Shown: piece after piece, positions 12,022 to 20,642 of the stretch
Position numbering within the stretch: position 1 is the first letter of the stretch
Layout: the number at the start of each line of letters is the position of its first letter
Program-made: the position numbers and the translations under genes
The notes under the pieces: generated by a model
Database searches by the model: none
Told to the model about the DNA's origin: nothing
What the model saw: the letters and a program-made list of their open reading frames with translations, nothing else
Assembly: GCA_964494845.1 (NCBI GenBank)
Contig: CAZBSC010000012.1
Location: forward strand, 1 to 25,977
Direction: 5' to 3'
DNA from: CAYRSA01 sp964494845
Lineage (GTDB): Bacteria; Patescibacteriota; Saccharimonadia; Saccharimonadales; JAGQNJ01
DNA: 25,977 nucleotides

Positions 12022-13512
12022 ATGGGGCAGGCGTTATACAGAAAATATAGATCAAAAAAACTTAGTGAAGTTGTTGGCCAAGAGCATATAACAACCACTC
12101 TTCAGAATGCCCTAAAATCTGGGAAAATTAGCCACGCCTATCTATTCACGGGGCCAAAAGGTGTTGGGAAAACAAGTGTTGCTCGTATCTTGGCCCATGA
12201 AATCAATAATCTACCCTACGACGGCACCGCAGCAGAACACATCGATGTTATCGAGATAGATGCTGCCAGCAATCGACGTATTGATGAGATTAGAGATTTA
12301 CGAGACAAAGTTCGTTTGGCGCCGGCTGTTGCGCCATACAAGGTGTATATCATCGATGAGGTACACATGCTCACAAAAGAAGCTTTCAACGCCCTTCTAA
12401 AAACCCTTGAGGAACCTCCAGAACACGTTATTTTTATCTTAGCAACCACAGAAGCCCACAAACTGCCAGAAACTATCATTAGCAGAACCCAGCACTACTC
12501 TTTCAAGGCTATTGATGACTCTGACGCCATAAAACATCTAAAACAACTGGCTAAAAGCGAAAAAATTACGATTGATGATGATGCCCTCAAGCTAATCGCA
12601 CAGTATAGTAATGGCAGTTTCCGAGATAGCATTAGCCTGCTAGACCAGCTACGTAGCGCCGAACAAGCAATCAACAAAGCAGTAGTCCGAAAGTCCATAG
12701 GAATGCCCGAGCAAGAGTCTGTAGGCATGCTTTGGCATGCTGTTGTGGCCGGCGAGCATGAATCAGCCTTCGACTTATTAGAAAAATTTCAAGCAGAGGG
12801 CTACCAAGCCAACATCATTTCTAAACAACTTGCCAAGATAGTTAGGGCAAGCCTTATATCGGAATCTTCGGAATTAGATGCAGTTACGAAGCTAGCTCTA
12901 CTAAAAAACTTGATAGAAGTCCCTAGTGCTAGTAATCCATACCAGTTTCTAGAATATGTACTAATGGAGACAATGCTTGCTAATACTAACAAGGAAGAAT
13001 CTATTCCAACAGTGCCTATAGACAGTCCTATCGAGACACCAAAAATCATGGCAGAAAAGGCAGAACCTGCAGCAAAAACTACAGAAAAAAGCTCTATCCC
13101 AGATAAAAAGCCCGTCCAAAAGCCAGCTATAGTCATTGATTCTAATTTTTCACTCAAAAAGGCGCTGGATGATGGGCTTTGGAATAATGTTCTAGCGAGT
13201 ATTCGCGGCAAACACAATACTCTTTACGGTATTGCCAGAATGGCCGATGCTACGAACGATGAAAACAAATTAGTCTTAGCCTTTGCATTTCCGTTCCACC
13301 AACGACGCTGTAGCGAAAGCCGCAACCAAGAAATAATATCTGGCATAATCAAAGAAACAACTGGTCAGTCTGTTGAAATAAACTGTATCGTAGATAAAAA
13401 TGCTAAAAAAGATTCCCTGCAAACGTCAAATACCAAGCCGCCGAAGCCTTCGTCTGATACACTAGAGTCAATAACTAATGTTTTTGGTGGTGGGGAAGTA
13501 CTGGAGCCATAA
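12022..13512 (+). CDS. dnaX: DNA polymerase III subunit tau (DnaX clamp loader), zinc module absent
   Basis: The ATPase motor of the clamp loader that opens the beta sliding clamp. Residues 1-210 show the AAA+ core: Walker A GPKGVGKTS (44-52), Walker B IIDEVHML (110-117), sensor 1 ILATTE, and the SRT Arg finger (154-156). DnaX normally carries a four-Cys zinc module between the first helix after Walker A and the DVIEIDAAS strand. Here that region is only NNLPYDGTAAEHI, with no Cys. Residues 210-335 are the lid and collar domains, about 335-375 a charged linker, and the remainder a divergent tau-like tail. Followed by dnaB, whose ATG is 4 nt after the stop. Confidence 0.92.
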   Translation: MGQALYRKYRSKKLSEVVGQEHITTTLQNALKSGKISHAYLFTGPKGVGKTSVARILAHEINNLPYDGTAAEHIDVIEIDAASNRRIDEIRDLRDKVRLAPAVAPYKVYIIDEVHMLTKEAFNALLKTLEEPPEHVIFILATTEAHKLPETIISRTQHYSFKAIDDSDAIKHLKQLAKSEKITIDDDALKLIAQYSNGSFRDSISLLDQLRSAEQAINKAVVRKSIGMPEQESVGMLWHAVVAGEHESAFDLLEKFQAEGYQANIISKQLAKIVRASLISESSELDAVTKLALLKNLIEVPSASNPYQFLEYVLMETMLANTNKEESIPTVPIDSPIETPKIMAEKAEPAAKTTEKSSIPDKKPVQKPAIVIDSNFSLKKALDDGLWNNVLASIRGKHNTLYGIARMADATNDENKLVLAFAFPFHQRRCSESRNQEIISGIIKETTGQSVEINCIVDKNAKKDSLQTSNTKPPKPSSDTLESITNVFGGGEVLEP

Positions 13513-13516
13513 TTCG

Positions 13517-14875
13517 ATGGACGACAAAACCCGAATCCCGCCACAAAATACTGATGCCGAAGCCAGCTTGCTAGGGGCCGTTCTAATTGATAGTGATGCT
13601 ATTGTCAAAATTGCCGACCAATTGCAACCACACGATTTTTACGATGAACGTCATCAAAAGATATATGAGGCAATCAAGCAACTATACGACAAACACAGCC
13701 CTATTGATGTTCTGACACTGACAGATCAATTACGTAATAATGGTCTACTAGACATGGTAGGTGGGGCATCATATCTCAGTGAACTCACTAACTATGTGCC
13801 AACCGCAGCCCATATTGAACAATATTCTGGAATAGTATCTCAAAAAGCCCTGAGACGAAAACTAATCAAATCTAGTCAAAATATTGTAGCCCTAGGCTAC
13901 GACGAAACCAAAAACCTGCAGGAACTTATCGAAGAAGCAGAATCTCAACTTTTTGAAACTAGCCAGCGTTACGTTGGGCAAAATATCGTCAGTCTAGAAG
14001 AAATTCTGGGAGAAAGTTTTGACCGTTTAGACGAGCTACACAAAGATAAAGGCAAGATCCGTGGCGTTCCCACTGGTTTTAAAGACTTGGACAATATGCT
14101 GGCAGGTTTGCAGCGTTCTGACTTGTTTATCCTAGCTGGGAGACCATCGATGGGTAAAACCGCCCTCGCCCTAAATCTTGCTCACAATATTTCTATAAAG
14201 TCAGGCGAACCGGTGCTAGTTTTCAGTCTAGAAATGAGCAAAGAACAACTCGTCGACAGGCTGCTGGCCATGGAATCTGGCGTTGACGCATGGGCTCTGC
14301 GTACTGGCAACCTAAGTGACACCGATTTTGAAAAAATTGGGCATGCCATGGGGACATTGTCTGAAGCCCAGATGTTTATTGATGATACACCGGGTATAAC
14401 CGTTAGTGATCTGCGCACAAAAGCCCGCAGAGAGGCCCACCGCCGTCCTATTGGATTAATCATTGTCGACTATCTGCAGCTGATGAGCGGAGGTAGTAAA
14501 TATGGAGGCGAAGGTAATAGGGTTCAGGAAATCTCAGAGATTTCTAGAGGCCTGAAGGGAATAGCTAGAGAGCTAAATGTACCGCTAATTGCCCTCAGTC
14601 AGCTTAGCCGATCGGTAGAAAGCAGGAGCCCACAGATACCACAGCTTGCCGATCTTCGTGAGTCGGGGTCTATCGAGCAAGATGCAGATGTTGTAGCGTT
14701 TTTATACAGGGAAGAATACTACAATGCAGAAAGTGAACGCAAAGGCATAACAGATCTATTCATTAAAAAACATCGTAATGGGCCAGTCGGCCAAGTCGAA
14801 CTATATTTTGACCGTGAACGACAACGCTTCCGTTCGCTAGACACCAAGCACAACCAACCTTTTCAAAACGACTAA
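13517..14875 (+). CDS. dnaB: Replicative DNA helicase DnaB
   Basis: The hexameric 5'-3' helicase of the replication fork. Residues 7-110 are the N-terminal collar domain (PPQNTDAEASLLGAVL). The RecA-like motor has Walker A GRPSMGKTA (208-216), FSLEMSKEQLVDRLLA, Walker B LIIVDYLQLMSG, and the C-terminal DLRESGSIEQDADVVAFLYR and KHRNGPVGQVELYFD. The length of 452 is typical. The ATG at 13517 is chosen because it gives the standard MDDKTRIPPQ start just after dnaX; GGAG at 13503-13506 lies 10 nt upstream. An earlier ATG at 13478 would add 13 atypical residues inside dnaX. dnaX and dnaB form one replication operon. Confidence 0.96.
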   Translation: MDDKTRIPPQNTDAEASLLGAVLIDSDAIVKIADQLQPHDFYDERHQKIYEAIKQLYDKHSPIDVLTLTDQLRNNGLLDMVGGASYLSELTNYVPTAAHIEQYSGIVSQKALRRKLIKSSQNIVALGYDETKNLQELIEEAESQLFETSQRYVGQNIVSLEEILGESFDRLDELHKDKGKIRGVPTGFKDLDNMLAGLQRSDLFILAGRPSMGKTALALNLAHNISIKSGEPVLVFSLEMSKEQLVDRLLAMESGVDAWALRTGNLSDTDFEKIGHAMGTLSEAQMFIDDTPGITVSDLRTKARREAHRRPIGLIIVDYLQLMSGGSKYGGEGNRVQEISEISRGLKGIARELNVPLIALSQLSRSVESRSPQIPQLADLRESGSIEQDADVVAFLYREEYYNAESERKGITDLFIKKHRNGPVGQVELYFDRERQRFRSLDTKHNQPFQND

Positions 14876-14894
14876 AAGTTCTTTAGGTGGATGA

Positions 14895-14900
14895 TATACT
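14895..14900 (+). promoter_or_regulatory. -10 box TATACT before the GT-C-like gene
   Basis: TATACT in the 43-nt gap after dnaB, ending 18 nt before the ATG at 14919. RNA would start near 14907, giving a short leader without a Shine-Dalgarno sequence. No clear -35. Confidence 0.4.
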
Positions 14901-14918
14901 AATAAGAACACTAAGCAT

Positions 14919-16148
14919 ATGAAGAATCTAAAAATAATAGTTTCCACGCGATGGCGAACAATACTCACAATCCTGGTTGGTGGGCTACTAATAGGCGGAC
15001 TGCTATGGTTTCAGCTGGGTACCTTAACCAGTAACGAATTTGCTCCGATCGAGATAAACACTCTGCACGAGGCTGGGGCTTCATCGAATTTCTTTAATAC
15101 TACCTTTTACGCGTTCAATAGTCATGGCATTCGTATGCTGTTGGATAATAGTTTGTTCTTGCCATTAAAACTTCCTATATTTGTGCTGTCCCATCTAGGC
15201 GTTAACGATGTCGTCGCACTACGATCGGTGGCTTCTTTCTATGGCCTATTGAGCATCGTGATTATTTTCAGCTTAATGCGAAGACTATTCACTAAACGAA
15301 TTGCCAACATTGGCGCAATCCTCGTGGTTACATCCAGCTGGTTTCTGCAGTCATCCCGGATCATAAGTCCAGTTGTTATGTATCTATTCAGCATGACGTT
15401 AATCTTGCTTATCGTCGCGCTGCTTCGAGTCGAGAAAAGACAAAAACTAACTGCCACACTTATTACAATTTGCCTAGCCAGCGTGGCCTATACGCCGGGA
15501 TTCATAATTCTTTTTCTGCTGCTATGTTTCTGGCAGAGAAAAGACGCTCTGAGAATCATTAAAAATATTCCAAAATGGTTTTTTGTGATGCTGATACTGG
15601 CTTTCTTTGTCCTTGTTTCGCCGTTGTTTTACTCCATGATATACGGAAATCTTGGTATTGTTTCATATCTCGGCGTGCCGTCCATAATCGAACCAATAGA
15701 GTGGCTAAAACGCCTAGCATTTATACCGGTATACATTTTTATCCGTGGGCCATTAGAACCGACATTTAATGTGGCAAGGTTACCTTTATTGGATGTTTTC
15801 AGTAGTGTCTTAATGCTGCTAGGCGTTTACTCTTACACCGCCAAGATAAAAGAGCAAAAAAACACCCGAACAACCCTGACTATTCTTATATTTTCTTCGG
15901 TCATGATCGCTCTAAATGGCCCTCTATTGTTACCTTTGCTACTACCACTGGTCTATCTTTTTATCGCCACGGGCGTTGCTCTGCTACTGCAGCAGTGGTT
16001 CACGGTCTTCCCAAAAAACCCATTAGTCAGAAGCCTTGGGGTAGTACTATTATGTTTAGCACTTGCGACAATTTCTTTCTATCACTGTAAGCGCTACTTT
16101 ATCGTTTGGCCAAATGCGCCGGCTACAAAAACCGTATTTAGAATATAA
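14919..16148 (+). CDS. Polytopic membrane protein, GT-C glycosyltransferase-like
   Basis: A 409-residue protein with about 10 hydrophobic membrane segments, starting with ILTILVGGLLIGGLLWF near residue 15. The layout resembles lipid-linked sugar transferases of the GT-C/ArnT-PMT type: one membrane segment, then an extracytoplasmic loop with acidic residues (NEFAPIEINTLHEAG, 39-53), then a DVVALRSVASFYGLLSIVIIF-like second segment followed by many closely spaced helices and SSWFLQSSRIISP. Such enzymes move sugars from polyprenyl phosphate carriers onto lipids, glycans or proteins at the outer face. No definitive catalytic motif can be named, so substrate is unknown. It lies between replication and recombination genes with no functional link. 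Confidence 0.7.
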   Translation: MKNLKIIVSTRWRTILTILVGGLLIGGLLWFQLGTLTSNEFAPIEINTLHEAGASSNFFNTTFYAFNSHGIRMLLDNSLFLPLKLPIFVLSHLGVNDVVALRSVASFYGLLSIVIIFSLMRRLFTKRIANIGAILVVTSSWFLQSSRIISPVVMYLFSMTLILLIVALLRVEKRQKLTATLITICLASVAYTPGFIILFLLLCFWQRKDALRIIKNIPKWFFVMLILAFFVLVSPLFYSMIYGNLGIVSYLGVPSIIEPIEWLKRLAFIPVYIFIRGPLEPTFNVARLPLLDVFSSVLMLLGVYSYTAKIKEQKNTRTTLTILIFSSVMIALNGPLLLPLLLPLVYLFIATGVALLLQQWFTVFPKNPLVRSLGVVLLCLALATISFYHCKRYFIVWPNAPATKTVFRI

Positions 16149-16160
16149 CTTTGGTTTTTT

Positions 16161-16169
16161 TGATACAAT
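16161..16169 (+). promoter_or_regulatory. Extended -10 promoter of ybaB-recR-nrnA-cysS
   Basis: TGATACAAT, that is TGn plus TACAAT (16164-16169). RNA would start near 16176 and include AAAGGAG (16182-16188), 10 nt before the ybaB ATG. No clear -35. Confidence 0.5.
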
Positions 16170-16198
16170 ATTAGCTGTAACAAAGGAGTTTTATTGAT

Positions 16199-16492
16199 AT
16201 GAGTAAGTTTGATCAAGCTAAAATGCTATTAAAAGTTAAAAAGCTGCAAAAAGAGTTGCAGAAACAAGTAATCTCAGTCGAGGCTGGTGAAGGTGCTGTA
16301 ACAGTTGAAATCACCGGTGAACAGAAGATTAAAAAAATTCACATTGACCCAGAATATGTTGACCTGGATGACATTGGACAATTGGAGAATTGGGTAGAAG
16401 AAGCTGTAAAAGATGCCATTGCACAGAGCCAAAAGCTGGCTGCTGAGAAAATGCAACCAATGATGGGTGCCCTGGGCGAACTAGGACTATAA
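16199..16492 (+). CDS. ybaB: YbaB/EbfC family nucleoid-associated protein
   Basis: A 97-residue DNA-binding dimer of the YbaB/EbfC family. It shows the family layout: an N-terminal helix (FDQAKMLLKVKKLQKELQKQ), a beta section GEGAVTVEITGEQKIKKIHI, and a C-terminal helix ending AEKMQPMMGALGELGL. The gene sits directly upstream of recR, the standard dnaX-ybaB-recR neighbourhood of many bacteria; here dnaB and a membrane protein gene separate it from dnaX. It has a good Shine-Dalgarno sequence (AAAGGAG). Confidence 0.94.
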   Translation: MSKFDQAKMLLKVKKLQKELQKQVISVEAGEGAVTVEITGEQKIKKIHIDPEYVDLDDIGQLENWVEEAVKDAIAQSQKLAAEKMQPMMGALGELGL

Positions 16493-16506
16493 AAAGTAAC
16501 TTCTAG

Positions 16507-17112
16507 ATGCAGATACTACCCCAAAGTCTATTGTCAGCAATTGAAGCCTTGCGGCTACTTCCTGGCGTTGGTCCACGATCTGCGGAGAGGTATGCATACT
16601 ACTTGCTGAGAGCCGACCCTCATAAAGCCTCTGAGATAGCAGAAAATCTAGGCAGGCTACATGACAGCGTAGCCTACTGTCAGAAAACTTTTGCTCTCGT
16701 TGAGAAAGGTCAAAAGTATTCAGATTTGTATACCGATCCATCCAGAGACAAGACAACGGTCGCCGTGGTGGCAGAACCATTTGACATAGTATCTCTAGAA
16801 AATACTCATCAGTACAAAGGTACCTACCATGTCTTGGGTGGCCTGGTATCTCCGATAGACGGTATTGGGCCTGATAACCTTCGAATCGCTGAGCTAATCA
16901 AGAGAATCGACGAAGACAAAATCAAAGAGATAATACTAGCAACTAATGCAAGTGTCGAAGGCGAATCAACAGCACTATACATTCAACAACAACTAGGTGA
17001 TAGAAAGGTAAAGCTCACTCGGCTTGCAAGGGGTTTGCCAATCGGTGTAGACCTAGAGTATGCTGATCAGATAACCCTTGGCAGGGCACTAGAAGGAAGA
17101 CAAACAGTATGA
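16507..17112 (+). CDS. recR: Recombination protein RecR, zinc finger degenerate
   Basis: RecR loads RecA at gaps with RecO (and RecF). Visible parts are the helix-hairpin-helix LLPGVGPRSAERYAYYLL (17-34), the Toprim domain with VVAEPFDIVSLENTHQYKG and YHVLGGLVSPIDGIGPDNL, and the C-terminal VKLTRLARGLPIGVDLEYAD. The central zinc finger normally has four Cys (CxxC...CxxC). Only C58 remains; the other positions are replaced in the stretch from T61 to D81, which keeps the trailing SRD. Length 201 is normal. The gene begins 14 nt after ybaB without a clear Shine-Dalgarno sequence and overlaps nrnA by 4 nt. Confidence 0.94.
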   Translation: MQILPQSLLSAIEALRLLPGVGPRSAERYAYYLLRADPHKASEIAENLGRLHDSVAYCQKTFALVEKGQKYSDLYTDPSRDKTTVAVVAEPFDIVSLENTHQYKGTYHVLGGLVSPIDGIGPDNLRIAELIKRIDEDKIKEIILATNASVEGESTALYIQQQLGDRKVKLTRLARGLPIGVDLEYADQITLGRALEGRQTV

Positions 17113-18119
17113 AATACAAGGAAGCCGAAGATATATCCAATATATTAGATGGAGCAAAACGTATCGTAATCATCCAAGCCAACAATCCAGACGGTGATAG
17201 TTTGGCTTCTTCGCTGGCTCTAGAACAAATCCTACACGATTTGGGGAAAGAACCCCATATGTACTGTGGTATGGGCATTCCAACCTATCTGCGATACCTA
17301 CCAGGCTGGGATAGAGTCGACAAAGATATCCCTAGTTCATTTGACGCTAGTATTATTGTCGACTGCAGTTCGCGCTCTTTGCTAGAATCGGCAGACAAGT
17401 CGGGACAACTGGCTTGGGTCGCATCAAAACCAACAATTATCATTGACCATCACGACGCCCCCAATACGATTGATTTTGCTAAAACCGTTTTAAATCGTCC
17501 AGATGCAGTATCCACAGGCGAGGTTATATACGAGCTAGCCAAGCAATTAGAGTGGGGGTTGGAGGCAAATGCACTTGATATGATAGCTATATCTATACTA
17601 GCCGATAGCTTAGGCCTAATGAGCCAAGGCACATCCGCCAGAAGCATACATATTATTGCCGAACTCGTCGAGAAAGGCGTTAATCTAGCCGAACTAGATA
17701 ATGCTCGTCGCGAACTAATGCGTAAAAGCGTAGATTTGGTTAGATATAAAGCTAGCCTACTGAATAGGATTAAATATCACAATGATAACCGAATAGCTAC
17801 GATTGATATCCCGTGGAACGAAATTGAAAAATACAGTAATGCCTACAACCCATCTATGCTGGTTATTGACGATATGCGCCTAACTGAAGGCACCGAAATA
17901 GCCATTGCGTTTAAAGAATACCGAGACAAAAAAGTCACTGCAAAAATACGGGCAAATTATGGGCATCCTGTAGCCGGGAAGTTAGCCGAGCACTTCGGAG
18001 GCGGCGGCCATCCCTACGCAGCTGGGTTCAAAGTCTTGGACGGTCGCCCCCTGAACGAAATCAAGTCAGAATGTATAAAGCTGTCTAACGAACTACTCGA
18101 TCAAACCAAACAGGAATAA
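17109..18119 (+). CDS. nrnA: DHH/DHHA1 phosphoesterase, NrnA-like
   Basis: A 336-residue DHH-family phosphoesterase of the oligoribonuclease/pAp-phosphatase type, which degrades very short RNAs and 3'-phosphoadenosine 5'-phosphate with Mn ions. Motif I is NNPDGDS (25-31), motif II IVDCSS (83-88), motif III the signature DHH (113-115, IIDHHDA), and the C-terminal DHHA1 domain contains GGGGHPYAAGF (297-307). The length matches NrnA (about 310-330). The start overlaps the recR stop (ATGA), implying coupled translation. A role on cyclic-dinucleotide-derived dinucleotides is also possible for this family. Confidence 0.88.
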   Translation: MKYKEAEDISNILDGAKRIVIIQANNPDGDSLASSLALEQILHDLGKEPHMYCGMGIPTYLRYLPGWDRVDKDIPSSFDASIIVDCSSRSLLESADKSGQLAWVASKPTIIIDHHDAPNTIDFAKTVLNRPDAVSTGEVIYELAKQLEWGLEANALDMIAISILADSLGLMSQGTSARSIHIIAELVEKGVNLAELDNARRELMRKSVDLVRYKASLLNRIKYHNDNRIATIDIPWNEIEKYSNAYNPSMLVIDDMRLTEGTEIAIAFKEYRDKKVTAKIRANYGHPVAGKLAEHFGGGGHPYAAGFKVLDGRPLNEIKSECIKLSNELLDQTKQE

Positions 18120-18125
18120 AATAAC

Positions 18126-19541
18126 ATGAAACTATACAATACACTGACCCGTAAAGTTGAAGCTTTCCAACCCCAAAAAGACAACAAAGTTTCATTTTAC
18201 AGTTGTGGGCCGACCGTATATGACTATCCTCATATTGGTAATTGGTACACTTTTATTCGATATGACTTGCTGGCTCGTGCTCTCCGTGCAAACGGCTACG
18301 ATGTTAATTGGGTGATGAACATAACGGACGTGGGGCATCTTGTTAGCGACGAAGATGAGGGTGAAGATAAGTTAGAAAAAGGGGCTAAAAGAGAGGGTTC
18401 AACTGCCTGGGATATAGCAAAAAAATATACTCAGTACTTCGAGCTGGGTCTAAAACGTCTAAATCTCGTTCAACCAAACAAACTGCCTAAAGCCACCGAC
18501 CACATTACAGAGCAGATTGAACTGATCCAAAAGCTTGAAAAAAATGGTCACACCTACACTATTGATGACGGGGTGTACTTTGACACATCAACTTTCCCAA
18601 ACTACGGGGAAATGGCAGGGCTAGATTTATCAAAACAAAAAGAGGGAGCTAGAGTAGCCGTCAACGAACAAAAAAGAAATCCTAGTGACTTTGCATTATG
18701 GAAGTTTTCTCCTGATCCACCAGCTGGCGGAGAAAAACGAGATATGGAGTGGGAAAGCCCCTGGGGGATTGGTTTCCCTGGTTGGCATATAGAGTGCTCT
18801 GCAATGAGCATGAAGTACCTGGGCGAAACCCTAGATATCCATGGTGGCGGAATCGACCACATCCCAGTGCACCACGTAAACGAAATTGCGCAGTCAGAAG
18901 GCGCAACCGGCAAACAGTTCTCAAGATTCTGGTTCCACAGCTATTTTAATCTAGTTGACGGGAAAAAAATGTCAAAATCTGCTGGTAGTTTTATTACCCT
19001 GGAAGATATTGAAGCAAAAGGGTTCGACCTAATGGCGTTCAGACTCCTAGTTTTACAATCACACTACAGGACAGAAGCCCATTTCACTTGGGAAAATTTA
19101 CAATCTGCACAAAATCGCTTAAATGATCTGAAATCGATGGCGGTACTGAGATGGCAACTGATTGAGCCTGACGAAAAATATGAAGGCTTTGAACTTGAAA
19201 AATACAAAACAATTCTTCTAGAAGCCATATCGAACGACTTAGACACACCACAGGTTTTGTCGGATATAAGTGGCGTGGCTCAGCTGCTACTTGATAGGCT
19301 TGTTTTTGCAGATCAAAAGCACGAATTTGATGATTACTTAGAATTCCTTGATGAATTGCTCGGCCTAGGTCTAAGTGATCTGCAGGACATTACGTCCGCT
19401 CAAAAAGAACTTATGTTACAAAGGAGGCTAGCAAGGGGTGCTAGGGACTTTACGAAGTCTGATACTATTCGAATAGAGTTGGCGAATCAGGGCATAGAAA
19501 TAAGAGACACCGACAAAGGGCAAATTTGGTCTAGAATTTAG
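18126..19541 (+). CDS. cysS: Cysteinyl-tRNA synthetase
   Basis: A class I aminoacyl-tRNA synthetase charging tRNA-Cys. It shows the zinc/active-site SCGPTVYDYPHIGN (26-39, with HIGN in place of HIGH), WHIECSAM with the second zinc Cys, GGIDHIPVHHVNE supplying further ligands, and KMSKS (281-285). Unlike DnaX and RecR, the zinc ligands are kept here. The segment NITDVGHLVSDEDEGEDKL marks a subtype with an insertion relative to the E. coli enzyme. At 471 residues it is of normal length. AGGAA lies upstream of the ATG; the stop overlaps the end of the convergent AI-2E gene. Confidence 0.95.
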   Translation: MKLYNTLTRKVEAFQPQKDNKVSFYSCGPTVYDYPHIGNWYTFIRYDLLARALRANGYDVNWVMNITDVGHLVSDEDEGEDKLEKGAKREGSTAWDIAKKYTQYFELGLKRLNLVQPNKLPKATDHITEQIELIQKLEKNGHTYTIDDGVYFDTSTFPNYGEMAGLDLSKQKEGARVAVNEQKRNPSDFALWKFSPDPPAGGEKRDMEWESPWGIGFPGWHIECSAMSMKYLGETLDIHGGGIDHIPVHHVNEIAQSEGATGKQFSRFWFHSYFNLVDGKKMSKSAGSFITLEDIEAKGFDLMAFRLLVLQSHYRTEAHFTWENLQSAQNRLNDLKSMAVLRWQLIEPDEKYEGFELEKYKTILLEAISNDLDTPQVLSDISGVAQLLLDRLVFADQKHEFDDYLEFLDELLGLGLSDLQDITSAQKELMLQRRLARGARDFTKSDTIRIELANQGIEIRDTDKGQIWSRI

Positions 19542-20635
19542 GCTTCGGGTTTAATTTGTTTTTTTGGATTAACACTGAGACGATCGCCGTAGTATTCAAC
19601 GATCCAAACACGAATACAGCCGGCTAACGGAATGGCGACAAACGCCCCTAGAATCCCACCAAAACCAATTCCTACTAACGCAGCTATAAACACTAAGAGC
19701 GGTGTTAGCTCGTTCTGTCTAGCTTGGATACCAGGCTGTATAGTGGCATTTTCTACCTGTTGGTATATCAAGAAAAATACTGCCATTATCGCTGCCAAGG
19801 GCAATGATGTAAATGCGCACAAGATTACTACGATTACCGCACCAATTGTTGCACCGAACATCGGTATTAAGCTGGTCAAAGTAATAATTAATGCATAAAC
19901 AACTGCGTTTATGGGTTTGCCTAATAGCGTGCTAGTAATAAGCAACATAACAAGAGCCAGAGCGCCGGCAATCAGAGCAATGATTAACTGTCCGTTAACA
20001 TATCCTGTCACAACTCGATACATTTTTGTCATCACGTGTTTTCGCTTTTTGCTCTTTTCAGGATCCTGAGTTTGCCAAAACTTATCCAACCACAAGGGAC
20101 CCTCTATTAACATCATGAACGTCATTATCAACACGGCAATTAATGAAACGACCGCGCCAACAATTGTATTTGCCGTAGTTACCACTGATCCACCGACGCC
20201 TTTCACATTATCGCGGAGGGTATTGATAGCATCATCAACTTCACCCTCTAAGTTATGAACTCTAATGAATCGCATTGGGGCGCTGTCTTCTGATGTATAC
20301 TTCTCGACGTTTTCTGGTACTGCCAGTATGAAGGTGCGAGTTTGACGTGCCAATGGTGGGACTACAAGTATCAAAAACGACGTTAGAACTGTTAGAACGA
20401 ATAAATAAGCAACGCCCGTTGCTCTCAGTCGGCTCTTTGTCCCAAGTTTTTTTCCGATTCGACTGACAGCCGGGTTTAAAGAAACTGCCAAGAAAAAACT
20501 CAGAAAGATTAAAGTTAGTGCATGCGAAATTTTGCTAATGAAAGCCAAAACAAGAAGCGTTACAACCACTATCACGACAACACGAATCACAGTTTTGTCG
20601 GAAAACTTTACCGTTATATTTCTGTTACCCAACAT
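19538..20635 (-). CDS. AI-2E family transporter-like membrane protein
   Basis: A 365-residue polytopic protein of the AI-2E/PerM family (TqsA, PerM, YdiK); substrates are mostly unknown and the autoinducer name is historical. Hydrophobic segments occur near both ends, with the family pattern of a long extracytoplasmic domain (about residues 95-175) followed by clustered helices including TGYVNGQLIIALIAGALAL, LIPMFGATIGAVIVVIL, and the C-terminal LTPLLVFIAALVGIGFGGIL. The ATG at 20635 is chosen because a TTGCCA/CATAAT promoter places the RNA start 3 nt before it; an ATG at 20710 would overlap the upstream gene by 68 nt. Last gene of the minus-strand envelope cluster. Confidence 0.88.
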   Translation of the reverse strand: MLGNRNITVKFSDKTVIRVVVIVVVTLLVLAFISKISHALTLIFLSFFLAVSLNPAVSRIGKKLGTKSRLRATGVAYLFVLTVLTSFLILVVPPLARQTRTFILAVPENVEKYTSEDSAPMRFIRVHNLEGEVDDAINTLRDNVKGVGGSVVTTANTIVGAVVSLIAVLIMTFMMLIEGPLWLDKFWQTQDPEKSKKRKHVMTKMYRVVTGYVNGQLIIALIAGALALVMLLITSTLLGKPINAVVYALIITLTSLIPMFGATIGAVIVVILCAFTSLPLAAIMAVFFLIYQQVENATIQPGIQARQNELTPLLVFIAALVGIGFGGILGAFVAIPLAGCIRVWIVEYYGDRLSVNPKKQIKPEA

Positions 20636-20642
20636 ATATATA

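Noticed and set aside
13084..13106. Run of six A's followed by G in dnaX, a possible slippery site giving a short gamma-like product ending at TAA 13104-13106
   Set aside because: In the reading frame the codons are GAA AAA AGC, so the tandem AAA-AAG slip of E. coli dnaX is not possible; no stimulatory hairpin or internal Shine-Dalgarno sequence is evident.
13478..13516. Earlier in-frame ATG for dnaB
   Set aside because: It lies inside the dnaX 3' end and adds residues unlike any DnaB N-terminus; the ATG at 13517 gives the standard start.
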